This document shows positions 20,401-29,129 of a stretch of DNA of 64,000 nt, in pieces. The notes under the pieces are model-generated. The model saw only the letters and a list, made by a program, of their open reading frames with translations, did not search any database and had not been told where the DNA came from. The number at the start of each line of letters is the position of its first letter. The stretch's first letter is position 1. The position numbers and the translations under genes were made by a program. Source of the DNA: Cladocopium goreaui (Eukaryota > Sar > Dinophyceae > Suessiales > Symbiodiniaceae); contig CAMXCT020006745.1 in assembly GCA_947184155.2 (NCBI GenBank), forward strand, positions 862,181 to 926,180, read 5' to 3'.

Positions 20401-21825
20401 CAGAAAGAATGCCAGATAAGATGTCAGATAGATTGCCGGCAAGAATGCCAGAATGAATGCCAGAATAGATACCAGATATTTTGCGAGAATAGATGCCAGA
20501 TAGAATGCCGGAATAGATCCCAAATAGATCCAAATAGGATGTCAAAGTAAATGTCAGAGAGAATGCCCGATAAAGTGCACGAAAGAATGTCAAACTTGAT
20601 GTCAAATAGAATGCCGGAAAGAATGTCAGAATGGATTCAATGCCAGACAGATTGCGAAATAGAATTTCACGCTTTATGCCAGAACATGCCAGAAAGAATG
20701 CCAGCTCAGCTTGGGCACACACAGACCCAAACCCCATGGCGAGCTGCAGATCAATTTGGGCACGCACGGACCCGAACATGTGCCTTAAAGAATGCCAGAA
20801 CTTATGCCAGATAGAGCGTCAGAATATTTGCTAGAAAGGATGCCAGATAGAATGTCAAAATAGGTGCCAGATAGAATGCCAGAAAGAATGTCAGATAGAA
20901 TGTCAAAGTATATGCCAGAAAGAATGTCAAATACTGTAGAAGGTCTGTATTTTTCATTTTTTGGATATGTAAATACATATATATATATACACATAATCAA
21001 GTCCAGCAACATAATTTGTCAGGGTGGGAACCTGCCGAAGTAAAGTAGCTTGCATGGTTTTCCATTTATTTTGGGTCTCACCCGGGAAGGAAGGTTCTCA
21101 TCCACACCCATGCACTTAGGTGATGTTAGGTGATATATATATATATATATATGTGTGTGTAATAAACCATAATAGAACAATGTACTAACTATATATACTA
21201 TAGGAGGAAACACCTTGTTCAGTTCAGGCGAAATGAGCACTACCCCGGCTTGGGGCAACTACCATTGGGACATGCTCGTGGAGATGACCGTGATTGGCGC
21301 AGTTTTCCCCTTATACGATGGCCTGAACTTGTATGTACTCAGCCAATGGTACCGTACGGGTTTCTTGGACTACAAGGAACATCACGTCATGAACGCTGTT
21401 TGGAGCATGAGCAAAACCGCGGTTCCTTGACTTGAAGATGCGAAGCCATGTTTGATCATGTTTGTTTCACATTTTCCAAGCAAAATCCTTGCAGAAACTA
21501 GGGGAAAATCTCAAGGGTTGAACGGTTAAACTGATGAAACACTACGTGCCAACATATTAACATTCTTAGTTACATTCCAACGCAGGCTGCAGCATTGCTG
21601 TTTTCCGCTCACGATGCTCATTTCTTTTGGCCTCACCCGGGCATTACCCTTATTTACCGTTGGGCTGTGCAGTTGGTGCCGCAATTATTGATCTTGGTTC
21701 CATACCTCCTGCGCATCTTCCGCTACGTCGCAGCCGCACACGACTACGACCCTGTCGCAACGGCGGCGGGCACTGAAATGGCCCGTGGTCTCCAGAGGAC
21801 GGAGGTGAATAATAGTAAAGCCTGA
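8395..21825 (+). CDS. gene P: spliced multi-pass membrane protein, unknown family (gene span)
   Basis: The gene was assembled from exons whose phases agree: 8634-8700, 11392-11577, 11866-12105, 14237-14295, 15411-15470, 15706 to about 15838, then 21228-21421 and 21586-21825 (stop). The link between about 15.84 and 21.228 kb is not closed: the 15.7-kb exon seems to end in phase 0 while 21228 needs phase 1, so at least one exon is missing. Alternatively 12105 joins 21228 directly, also in phase. The protein has many hydrophobic segments rich in W, Y and F, and ends in a short polar tail after a helix of the type LVPQLLILVPYLLRIF. I do not recognise the family. The 5' end was not identified. Confidence 0.6.
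8480..8573. mobile_element. foldback element, family 2, copy 1
   Basis: Begins GTTGGTTTGGAACAT and ends CACCACCAACCAG, with the inner word CTAATATTTTTCA shared with the copies at 9241 and 15222. The ends are GT and AG in plus orientation, and it lies directly after a probable exon of gene P. Confidence 0.6.
8634..8700 (+). CDS. gene P exon (hydrophobic)
   Basis: Acceptor TTGTTGCACAG, then LLHVMVSELGGFSLYIPWYLFS, then donor CTG/GTTGGA. Entry is phase 0 and exit phase 1. The exit matches the phase-1 entry at 11392 and gives a continuous hydrophobic-to-polar reading. Third codon positions are coding-like. Confidence 0.55.
8816..8901. mobile_element. foldback element, family 1 (diverged)
   Basis: CGGTAAATAAACATAACCACGG pairs with the ATGGTTATGTTTTATAACCG region at the other end. 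It resembles the TACCCTCTGGTAA family in its ACATAAC/GTTATGT core but lacks the outermost bases. It lies in an intron of gene P. Confidence 0.55.
9241..9343. mobile_element. foldback element, family 2, copy 2
   Basis: Shares TTGGTGGTTTGGAACATGA, CCATATATTGGGA, AACTGACT and TTTTTCAGAGGGGT with the copy at 15222, and ends ACCACCAACCAG. Confidence 0.65.
9344..10587. other. gene P intron: no supported exon
   Basis: AT-rich with TATA dinucleotide runs at 9760-9800. At 9370-9560 a palindromic stretch pairs GTGAGGCTCCCAAGATA-like words with GGGGGCCTCACATTGTATGA, another foldback candidate. No splice-flanked coding frame was recognised. Confidence 0.4.
10588..10697. mobile_element. foldback element, family 1
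   Basis: Termini GATACCCTCCGGTAATTTAA and the inverted TTAGTTTGACAGAGGGTATC. The interior carries CTATTGAAAATGGCC and AAAAATGGTGATTT, matching copies at 43536 and 59127. It has no open frame. Confidence 0.8.
10982..11056 (+). CDS. possible exon, Cys-rich, 25 codons
   Basis: Acceptor ACGCTCAG and donor CTG/GTTTAA flank 25 clean codons (VYCSATDDLCAGCLARSCEN followed by LETLL) with coding-like third bases. Phase 0 at both ends does not fit the 8700 to 11392 link of gene P, so it could be an alternative exon, belong to another transcript, or be chance. Confidence 0.35.
11142..11191 (+). CDS. possible small exon
   Basis: After the acceptor GTACAGCAG the frame GTVLSTIHAELQSNTGM is open and coding-like, with a GT at 11192. 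The phases do not match its neighbours, so this is only a candidate. Confidence 0.25.
11392..11577 (+). CDS. gene P exon
   Basis: Acceptor CATCCTTCCAG, then 61 complete codons including HVKKFHLYFSFQNQQVPFWL and NLQTYYLQSWPEIPDK, then donor TCAA/GTACAA. Entry is phase 1 and exit phase 1, matching 8700 upstream and 11866 downstream. The composition suggests an amphipathic extracellular or lumenal loop rich in aromatic residues. No family was recognised. Confidence 0.6.
11866..12105 (+). CDS. gene P exon, two transmembrane segments
   Basis: Acceptor TGCCTGGCAG, donor GGAG/GTTTCT. The 79 codons include a Trp-rich stretch (VVWKSIWKMFWFIWG), a polar NTLAYTHVVIGFTYLSLMLW helix, a basic turn (SEHVRRGLVLKW) and the start of another helix (IALFC). 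Alternative frames over the same bases are open but lack hydrophobic periodicity. Phase-1 exit fits 14237 (giving Asp) and also fits 21228 (giving Gly). Confidence 0.7.
12240..12710. repeat. TAACTTTT-type and CCCGTTCGGG degenerate repeats
   Basis: TAACTTTTxATAACTT words repeat at 12260-12400 and recur, as if bracketing the 12-mer array, at 13590-13700. From 12610 to 12700 the word CCCGTTCGGGATC occurs four times in varied form. Confidence 0.7.
12714..13113. repeat. 12-bp tandem array (GGAACTATAGCG)
   Basis: About 33 near-identical units with GCG/GTG/GCT variants at the junction. The CTATAG core is palindromic. It lies in the intron after 12105. Confidence 0.95.
13180..13460. repeat. about 30-bp degenerate tandem array (TCCTTTACAGGAAC)
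   Basis: Repeats of TCCTTTACAGGAAC followed by CNNTTTCTTCAAACC. The open frames across it exist because the unit length approximates a multiple of three, so no gene is called. Confidence 0.75.
14237..14295 (+). CDS. gene P exon, 19 codons
   Basis: Acceptor ACGATGGCAG, then HLPKVVWFAGFPAMLDCCK, then the strong donor AAG/GTAATA. Entry phase 1 matches 12105 and exit phase 0 matches 15411. The agreement of both phases with good splice sites is the main evidence. The longer open frame around it (from 13861) is not needed. Confidence 0.6.
14296..15221. other. gene P intron: TTTTGCCAGTTAAATCACC repeats and a foldback arm
   Basis: Three tandem copies of CAGTTAAATCACCAATTTTG occur at 14815-14870. 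A family-1 arm (TACCTTCTGGCAATCAAACAT) begins at 15077, its partner arm being unclear. No coding exon was recognised. Confidence 0.5.
15222..15316. mobile_element. foldback element, family 2, copy 3
   Basis: Starts GTTGGTGGTTTGGATCATTT and ends AAACCACCAGCAAG, with CCATATATTGGGA and CTAATATTTTTCAGAGGGG inside. It lies about 95 bases upstream of the next gene P exon. Confidence 0.65.
15411..15470 (+). CDS. gene P exon, 20 codons
   Basis: Acceptor TTACGCCCAG, frame VLFSLPFARNFVSAFGSSTV, strong donor GTG/GTGAGT. Phase 0 at both ends, continuous with 14295 and 15706. Confidence 0.65.
15706..15838 (+). CDS. gene P exon with hydrophobic helix (3' end uncertain)
   Basis: After acceptor GAGCCAAG the frame starts VKEKSRMASCGGP and continues with a helix (LHLFLLAATSVSLAVDVNAY) and a polar segment (IFRDSENSGKSR). 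The likely donor is AGG/GTGCTC near 15838, in phase 0. The internal ATG at 15724 followed by a hydrophobic stretch could also mimic a signal peptide, so a separate gene start cannot be excluded. Confidence 0.5.
16150..16290. other. exon-like segment, strand unresolved
   Basis: Plus-strand reading gives VVSVATIVSAADKPFVFRAS ending at a GT. Minus-strand reading gives GEARKTNGLSAALTIVATLT after a CACAG acceptor. Both look protein-like, so I cannot choose. Confidence 0.25.
16740..17215 (+). repeat. composite repeat module A (CTCTATTGTG / CCTTATTAAA), two copies
   Basis: Each copy has GTTGTGGTGGTCCTCTATTG, a long TTTCCTTTGCTAATAC stretch, GGATGCCTTATTAAA and ACAATTTTTCACGGGAGTAG. Another two copies follow at 18030-18470. 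The same words in reverse complement form the 245-bp array at 31.4-33.0 kb. Confidence 0.8.
17255..17640 (+). repeat. tandem array of TCTGGCATTCTA / TCTGGCATATCT
   Basis: About 16 units of 24 bases, each made of two 12-base half units. Because 24 is divisible by three, several frames remain open. The array at 20.3-20.9 kb is the same motif in reverse complement. Confidence 0.9.
17641..17830 (+). repeat. GC-rich 41-bp tandem array
   Basis: Four to five copies of TTGAGGTCCAGCGGTGCGCA followed by CTGAGCTCGGAAGGCCCCAGG, the last one truncated. It is much more GC-rich than the surroundings. Confidence 0.9.
17870..17998 (+). repeat. purine-rich GGA tract
   Basis: Almost pure (GGA)n/(GAGGA)n on the plus strand, capable of triplex or quadruplex structures. 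The proline/glycine-rich open frames here are by-products. Confidence 0.9.
18030..18470 (+). repeat. module A, third and fourth copies
   Basis: Nearly repeats 16.75-17.2 kb, including CATGAGCAACCCTGATCCTC and TTGTGTCAGGCTTTTTTTGG, so the 17.25-18.0 kb arrays sit between direct repeats. Confidence 0.8.
18500..19345 (+). repeat. module E: degenerate TTTCTATGGGATTTC array
   Basis: About 50 variants of TTTCTATGG(G/A)(A/T)TT. It recurs in reverse complement (CATAGAAATCCCATAGAAA) at 36.0-36.3 and 36.5-36.8 kb. Confidence 0.85.
19345..19955 (+). repeat. module F: AATTGAAAGTAAATTGAAATC array
   Basis: About 40 variants of CAATTGAAAGTAAATTGAAA. The reverse complement (TTTCAATTTACTTTCAATTG) makes up 31.03-31.39 kb. 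Confidence 0.9.
20035..20300. other. GC-moderate spacer with CGAGCT..GGGCACACAC words
   Basis: Words such as GCGAGCTCCAGGTCAGGCTG and GGGCGCACACAGACC recur at 20.70-20.79 kb. Open frames occur on both strands without splice context, so no gene is called. Confidence 0.4.
20290..20940 (+). repeat. ATGCCAGATAGAATGCCAGA array (reverse of 17.26-kb array)
   Basis: About 40 degenerate units of TAGAATGCCAGA, the reverse complement of TCTGGCATTCTA. It is interrupted at 20.70-20.79 kb by the GGGCACACACAGACC spacer. Confidence 0.9.
21228..21421 (+). CDS. gene P exon, penultimate
   Basis: Acceptor TTGTTCAGTTCAG, donor ACCGCG/GTTCCT. Its 64 codons run from EMSTTPAWGNYHWDMLVEMT through a hydrophobic helix (VIGAVFPLYDGLNLYVL) to a polar segment (YKEHHVMNAVWSMSKTA). 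Entry is phase 1, exit phase 0. Both strand and frame are clear from composition and from the exact fit to the next exon. Confidence 0.8.
21586..21825 (+). CDS. gene P terminal exon with stop
   Basis: Acceptor TCCAACGCAG, then 79 codons and TGA. It begins AAALLFSAHDAHFFWPHPG, has a long hydrophobic helix (YRWAVQLVPQLLILVPYLLR), and ends in a polar tail with VATAAGTEMARGLQRTEV. This is probably the cytosolic C terminus. No polyadenylation signal was identified. Confidence 0.8.
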   Translation, partial: AAALLFSAHDAHFFWPHPGITLIYRWAVQLVPQLLILVPYLLRIFRYVAAAHDYDPVATAAGTEMARGLQRTEVNNSKA

Positions 21826-22369
21826 GCTAAATGCAGGGATGCCAAGATAATGCCAAGGCCAGGGCGACTTGGAGTTGGTTCCGTAAAATCCGTATTTCCT
21901 CTTTATATCTGACATAGCAAACGAACAATATTGTGATGTAAGTTCATGTCATTGGTATATATATATATATGTATATGCACATTCATATATGCTTGATTTG
22001 TTGTAACTTGAGTATGAGGTGGTAGGATGTCATATTGCATATAGATATAATTTTTATGCTAAGTGATTTCAAAATTTGAACATGTCATTGCCATGATTTG
22101 TCCAAACTTCAAAAGTCGCTTCGCCTCCCGGCCGCTTAAAGTGGCTGGGCGGCATGGCACCAGCAAGGCTTGTTGGCATATAATTAATTTTTAAGACTGG
22201 AGCCCCCGTTCGAATTTCAACTACAGAATGGGAGGCCTTGTGCCCCGTTTCAAGGGCATTTCCGGGCTTAAATTAAGATGAAAAGATGGGTATGGGCCAG
22301 GCATTTTGTACCCACAGCTTGGGAATTGCATTTTATAAGTTTTCAACGTTTCGGTAGTTGAAAGACCTT

Positions 22370-22670
22370 TAAAAATCAAAAGTCATTTTGTAGCAAGAGA
22401 ATTTGCCCATCGGAAGACAACATGTAAAAACCCAATCTCATTTTGTAGCATGGGAAGTTGCCCTTCGGAAGGCAACATGTGAAAACCCAATCTGATTTTG
22501 TAGCAAAGCTGATGATCATAACATGTAAAAACCAATCTTCATTTTGTAGTGGTGGAGTGCCCCCTTCAAGTAACTTGATGATAAAAACCAATGTTCATTT
22601 TGTAGTGGTGGAATTTCCCCTTCAAGTAACCTCATGATAAAAACCAATCTTCATTTTGTAGCAGTATCAT
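22370..22670. repeat. tandem array, about 58-bp unit (CATTTTGTAGCA)
   Basis: Five to six copies containing CATTTTGTAGCAxxGGAAxTTGCCC and CATGTAAAAACCAATCTTCA, becoming GTGGTGGAATTTCCCCTTC in later copies. No coding call. Confidence 0.8.
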
Positions 22671-22968
22671 GTTGTCATTTTCCGTAATCCTTTGGAGGTT
22701 GAGAACCATCATTTTATAATGGCTGAGGTTAGGAACTTTGAGGCTTTGGTACAAAATGAGGGTCTCGACCCCATAGGTGAAATTCAAACCGGGATAGACT
22801 GGATAGAACTACATAGAAAAACATAGAACCACAGGCTTCGCGATGGTTTATGGATATTTGTTGATGCTTACCACAGTTTTTTGGTTTGTTATATACATAA
22901 ATCATGGTTCATGCCAGTTGACGGCTATGTTTGTATGTATTCAATATAAAAAATAAAAATGAAATAAT

Positions 22969-23865
22969 CGAAGGAAGTTTAGAAGTCAAACTTCCGACAA
23001 TATGGACAGATGAAAAGCAGAGCAGGGAAGAAGCAGAGAGAAGAGAAAGATTAGAAGAAAGAAGAGTAGAAGAGAAAGAGTAAGAAGAAAGAAGATGGAG
23101 ATGTGCGAAAAGGTAGGAAAGTCGCGAAACACTGTGTTTTTCGAATGATTTGAGGCTCCGGAGGGTCGAAAAGTAGGCTCGCTAAAGCGGCGGGTGCGGA
23201 GCCAGCTGGCCAGATGAGAGATGAAAAGTTGCACGCCGTTGTGGTGCGAAGCACATTTCGAAGTCCAAATGTACAAAGCACAACCACTTTTGGCAGTTGA
23301 GATGTCGAAAAAGTGCACGCCGTTGTGGCGCGAAGCACATTTTGAAGCCAAAATGTACAAAACACACCAGCGTCGGACCATTTTTGGAAGTTGAGATGTC
23401 GAAAAAGTGCACGCCGTTGTGGCGCGAAGCACATTTTGAAGTCAAAATGTACAAAACACACCAGGTTAGGACCACTTTTGGAAGTTGAGATGTCGAAAAA
23501 GTGTACGCCGTTGTGGCGCGAAGCACGTTTCCAAGTCAAAATGTACAAAACACGACATGTTCGCGCCACTTTTGGAGGTTCGGATGTTGAAAAAGTGCAC
23601 GCCAGTGTGGCGCGAAGCACATCTCGAAGTCAAAATGTACAAAGCACCACATGTTCGCGCCACTCTTGGAGGTTCGGATGTTGAAAAAGTGCACGCCGTT
23701 GTGGCGCGAAGCACATTTCCAAGTCAAAATGTTAAAAGCACCAGGGTTCGGACCACTTTTGGAGGTTCGGATGTCGCAAAAGTGCACGCCGTTGTGGCGT
23801 CAAAATGTACAAAAACACTAGGGGTTCGGACCACTTTTTGGAGGTTCAGATGTCGCTTCGCTTCA
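22969..23865 (+). repeat. cassette copy 1: GAAGGAAGTTTAGAAG leader plus 94-bp array
   Basis: Starts GAAGGAAGTTTAGAAGTCAA, continues with purine-rich AGAAGAGAAAG and the conserved AAAGCGGCGGGTGCGGAGCC. It then enters a 94-bp tandem array (GTGCACGCCGTTGTGGCGCG, AAGCACATTTCCAAGTCAAA) with six to seven copies. Related cassettes start at 25556 and 27572. Open frames on both strands reflect the repeat. Confidence 0.85.
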
Positions 23866-25400
23866 AGACACTACACTACAGGACATTACACTACACAACA
23901 CTCCAGTACACTACATTACACTACATTACACTCCAGTACACTCCACTACACTAAATTACACTACACCACACTATATTACACTGAATGACACTGCAACACA
24001 GATAGACAGGTAGACAGCTAGACAGAGAGACAGATGAAAGGGAGAGATAGATAGACAGGTAGGTAGATAGATAGACAGATAGATAGGTAATTAGATGAAA
24101 GAGAGAGAGAGAGGCCAGCTGGGTAGATGAGATAGATAGATAGATGGCTAGACAGATAGACAGACAGAAAGACAGACATATCGATAGACAGATAGATGGA
24201 TAGATAGATAGATAGATAGATACATCGATTCATACATAGACCGATACATGGAGAGAGAGAGAGAGATAGATACATAGAGAGATAGATAGATAGACACAGA
24301 GATAGATAGATAGAGAGATAGATAGATAGATAGATCGATAGATAGATAGATAGATCGATAGACAGATAGATAGACAGATAGATAGATAGACACATAGATA
24401 GGTCGATAGATAGATAGACACATAGATAGATACATGGATAGATGGACAGACAGACAGACAGACAGACAGATAGATAGATAGATAAATAGACAGGTAGACA
24501 GATAGACACCACTGCACTACATTACACTACCTTCCACTACACTTCACTACATTACTCTACACTACACTCCACTACACTACAACTACAACTGCAACTACAC
24601 AACTACACTCCACTACACTACACTACACTGCACTCAATTACACTCAACTACACTACACTACATTACATTACACTACACCCCACTACACTACATTACACTA
24701 CACTACACTACTCCCACTACACTTCACTACATTGCACTACACTACACTCCACATCACAACACTACAACTACACCTAAACAACTACACTCCACTACACTCC
24801 ACTACACACCACTACACTACATTACACTACACTACATCCCACTACACTACACTACAACTACACAACTACATTCCACTACACTCCACTGCGCTAAATTACA
24901 CTACACTACAGTACATGACACTACACTACACTCCACTACACTACATTACACTACACTACTACACTACACCACCTTCCACTACACTTCACTAGGTTACGCT
25001 ACACTACACTCAACCACACTACAACTACAACTACAACTACACTCCACTACACTCCACTAGACCAATTTACACTACGCTAAGTTACACTACACTACACGAC
25101 ATTACACTGTACTACACTACATTCCACTACACTCCACTACACTACACTACAGTACACTACACTACATTAGACTGGATGACACTGCACCATAGATAGACAG
25201 GTAGACAGATAGTCAGACAGACAAGTAGATAGATAAATAGATAGATAGATAGACAGATAGACAGCTAGACGGATAGACAGATGAAAGAGAGCGAGAGAGA
25301 GATAGATAGATAGATAGATAGATCGATAGCTGGATAGATACATAGAAAATAGATAGGTAGGTAGGTAGATAGGCAGAGAAAGAGAGAGAAAGAGTGAGAG
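23866..25400. repeat. (ACACT)n and (GATA/GACA)n microsatellites
   Basis: Alternating blocks of ACTACACTAC on the plus strand (23.87-24.0, 24.51-25.18 kb) and GATAGATAGACA (24.0-24.5, 25.18-25.40 kb). The low-complexity open frames ([16 protein letters not shown]) are ignored. Confidence 0.95.
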
Positions 25401-25404
25401 AGAT

Positions 25405-26640
25405 CAAGCACCTTTCAATCCATCAGTGGCTTCGCTCTGCCATCCTTGATTCACAACAACCAACCTCTCCTATAGGTTTCCTATTTTTGAAACTTCCGCC
25501 ACCGCCTTGTGCGGTACTAGTGGTATATTAATAATAAAAACAATAATCATCATCAAAGGAAGTTTAGAAGTCAAACTTCCGACAATATGGACAGATGAAA
25601 AGCAGAGATGGGAAGAGTCAGAGAAGAGAAGAGAAGAGAAGCGAAGAGAAGAAGAAAGAATATCAAAAAGAGAAAGAGTGAGAAGAAAGAACGAAAAGGT
25701 AGGAAAGTCGCGAAACACTGTGTTTTTCCAATGATTTGGGGCTCCGGAGGGTCGAAAAGTAGGCTCGCTAAAGCGGCGGGTGCGGAGCCAGCTGGCCAGA
25801 TGAGAGATGAAAAATTGCACGCCGTCGTGGCGAGAAGCACATTTCCAAGTCCTAATTTACAAAACACCACATGCTCGGACCACTTTTGGAAGTTGCGATG
25901 TCGAAAAAGTGCACGCGAAGCACATTTCCAAGTGAACATGTGCAAAACACCTCAGCTTCGGAGCATTTTTAGAAGTTGCGATGTCGAAAAAGTGCATGGC
26001 GCGAAGACAACTTTAAAGTCAAAAGTGCAAAAAACGGCGGGGTTCGGAGCATTTTTGGATGTTCAGATGTCGTTTCGCGTGGCAGGTGCAAGGGATTGTG
26101 CACCTGGTCAAAAGTGAGCAAAACGTGGTGGCTGGTGGTTTTGCAGCATTTCCAAAAACGATGGCAGTTGTGGGACATTTGAACAGGATCTGCAAAGATG
26201 CATTTTCCGTGGTAGGCGCAGTACAAGAGACATTTTCATCAGAGCTGTTAGGAGGTCCGGGCGCTGATTTCCTGAGAGTGGTTGCATTTTGGAGCATCGG
26301 ATCTTCAGTTTTGGGAAGATGATTTTGCGTGACAGGTCAGGTGCAGCACTTCGTATGACATGGCATCACTTTTTCGTGGCAGGCACAGCACTTTAGACAG
26401 ACCGCAAAACGAGTTGGCACGAGGCCGTCAGCTCTGCACTCAACTTTTTGTCAGATGTCTCGCAGAATTGTTTTGTTTTTGAAGGTGTCAACTTCGAAAA
26501 TTGCGGAAGTCTGGCAGAATTGTCTCGTTTTTGATGTTGTCAAGTTCAAAAAATGAGGAAGTCTGGAAGAATGACTGCATTTTTGATGTTGCCAAGGTCA
26601 AAAACTGAGGAAGTCTCGCAGAATAGCTTCGTTTTCAATC
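25405..26640 (+). repeat. cassette copy 2
   Basis: The leader (CTTCGCTCTGCCATCCTTGA, TTTTGAAACTTCCGCCACCG) is followed by GAAGGAAGTTTAGAAG at 25556, the AAAGCGGCGGGTGCGG block, three degenerate 94-bp units to about 26.1 kb, a further region with TTTCGCGTGGCAGGTGCAAG, and four copies of a 60-bp unit (GAGGAAGTCTGGCAGAATTG) at 26.43-26.64 kb. Confidence 0.8.
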
Positions 26641-26898
26641 TTGCAGATAGACAGTTAAATAGATAGACAACTACAACTGCAACTTCAACTACAAGTACCG
26701 CTACACTACACCACAACTACAACTACAAGTACAAATATACTACGCTACATTACGCAACTCCAATTACATGACAAGTACACTACACGAATTACAATTTATA
26801 TACAGTAATTGCACTACACTACTCTAATTACACAACAGCAACAACTACAACAACAACTATTATTAATACTACTGCTGCTGCTGCTACTACTACTTTTT

Positions 26899-26941
<43 letters not shown>

Positions 26942-27370
26942 CACCACCACCACCACCACAGCTACAACTACAATTACAGCTACAGTACATTACACTACAA
27001 GACACAAATTAAACTACAGTACAGTACAAATACAAATACAAATACAACTACAACTACACTACATTACACAACACTACACTACAGTAATTACATGACATTA
27101 CACTACAACTGCAACTACCACTACATTGCACTACACGACACTACTCTACAACTACACTACTTTAGAGAGGACAATACAGTATACCACGCTACAGTACACA
27201 ACACTACAGTACACTACAATACACTCAATACACCACACTAATTACACCACACCTACAACTGCAACTGCAACTACACTACACTAATTACACTACATTGCGA
27301 CTACAGCTTACAACTACAACTCCACTACACTAAAGCTACAACTACAACTGCACTGCACCACACTACATCC
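26641..27370. repeat. CTACAACTAC / (CTG)(CTA)(CCA) microsatellites
   Basis: Includes a trinucleotide run at 26860-26960 that changes from CTG through CTA to CCA. Low complexity throughout. Confidence 0.95.
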
Positions 27371-27429
27371 AGCATTTGTGGTGATCTGACCACTGCAACC
27401 AGTGCAACCACTCTAGAAAACACAACTCC

Positions 27430-28090
27430 AACCACCTTTCGGTCCATCAGTGGGTTCGCTCTGCAATCCGTGATTCACAACGATCAACCTCTCCTAGGTT
27501 CTATAGGTTTCCTATTCTTGAAACTTCCGCCACCGCCTTGCGCGGCACTACTGGTAATAGCAATATTAATCGAAGGAAGTTTAGAAGCCAAACTTCCTTC
27601 GATTAGGACAGATGAAAAGCAGAGATGGGAAGAGTCAGAGAGAAGAGAAGAGCAGAAGAGAGAAGATCAGAGAAGAGAACGAGTCAGAAGAAAGAAGATG
27701 CAGGTGCGCGAAAAGGTAGGAAAGTCGCGAAACACTGTGTTTTCCCAATGGTTTGGGGCTCCGGAGGGTCGAAAAGTAGGCTCGCTAAAGCGGCGGGTGC
27801 GGAGCCAGCTGGCCAGATGAGAGATGAACAATTGCACGCCGTCGTGGCGAGAAGCACATTTCCAAGTCCTAATTTACAAAATGCCACATGCTCGGACCAC
27901 TTTTGGAAGTTGCGATGTCGAAAAAGTGCACGCCGTGTTGGCGCGAAGAACCTTTTCGAAGTCAAAATGTGAAAACAAACTGCGGGGTTCGAAGCATTTT
28001 GGGACGTTCAGATGTCGTTTCGCGTGGCAGGTGCAAGGGATTGCGCACCTTGTCAAAAGTCAGCAAAACGTGGTGGTTGTGTAGCATTTT
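27430..28090 (+). repeat. cassette copy 3
   Basis: The same leader (TTTCGGTCCATCAGTGG), GAAGGAAGTTTAGAAG at 27572, the AAAGCGGCGGGTGCGG block, two 94-bp units, and TTTCGCGTGGCAGGTGCAAG as in copy 2, then microsatellite. Where copy 2 has AAACTTCCGACAATATGGAC, this copy has AAACTTCCTTCGATTAGGAC. Confidence 0.85.
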
Positions 28091-29060
28091 CAACTACAAA
28101 CAACCAAACAACCCCTACACCACATTACACTCCAATACACTGCACTACAACTACAACTACACCTTCACTACATTCCACTACACGACGCTCCACACACTCC
28201 ACTCCACTACACAACACTACACTCAATTACACTACACTACAGTGCACAACACTACACTACATTACACTACACTACATACCACTACATTACAGTACACTAC
28301 ACTCCACTACACTACAGTACATTACACGACACTACGCTACATTCCACTACTCTACATTACACTACACTACACTCCACTACACTACAACTACACTACACTA
28401 CATTCCACTACACTACATTACACTACACTCCACTCCACGACACCCCACTACACTACACTCAACTACACTACACTACACTACACCACACCACACTACACTA
28501 CACTACACTACCCTACACTACACTACACTACACTACAGTAACTACAACTACAGCTGCCACGGCAACTACAACTACACAACTACACAACTACACAACTACA
28601 CAACTACACAACTACACCTACACAACTACACTCCACTACACTACACTACACTACACTACACTGCACTGCACTGCACTACACTACACTACACTACACTACA
28701 CCACACCACACTACACTACACTACGCCACACCACACCACACTACACTACACTACACCACACCACACTACACTACACTACACTACACTAACTACAACTACA
28801 GCTGCCACGGCAACTACAACTACAACTATACTACACTAATTGCATTACACTCCACCACACTACACTACACTGCACTACGCCACTTGCTTTACACTACACT
28901 CACTACGCTTCCCTACCCCACATTGCATTATATTTCATTACATTACACTGATTACACCGCCACAAATGCAACTGCAACTACACTACACTAATTACACTAC
29001 ACCACAACTACAACTCCACTACGCTACAACTACAACTACAGCTGCACTACACCACACTAC
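28090..29060. repeat. (ACACT)n microsatellite
   Basis: Nearly pure ACACTACACTAC with a duplicated island CTACAACTACAGCTGCCACG at 28540 and 28790. The open frames of 200-275 codons here are artefacts. Confidence 0.95.
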
Positions 29061-29129
29061 ATCCAGCAGCTGTGGGTCAGGTGACCGACCAGGTGACCAC
29101 TGCAACCACTGCAGCCACTCCAAAAAACA

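Noticed and set aside
23866-29060. Open frames of up to 275 codons such as the HYTTLHYT series and YLSIYLSI series
   Set aside because: They are translations of ACACT and GATA microsatellites, with no splice sites or codon bias.
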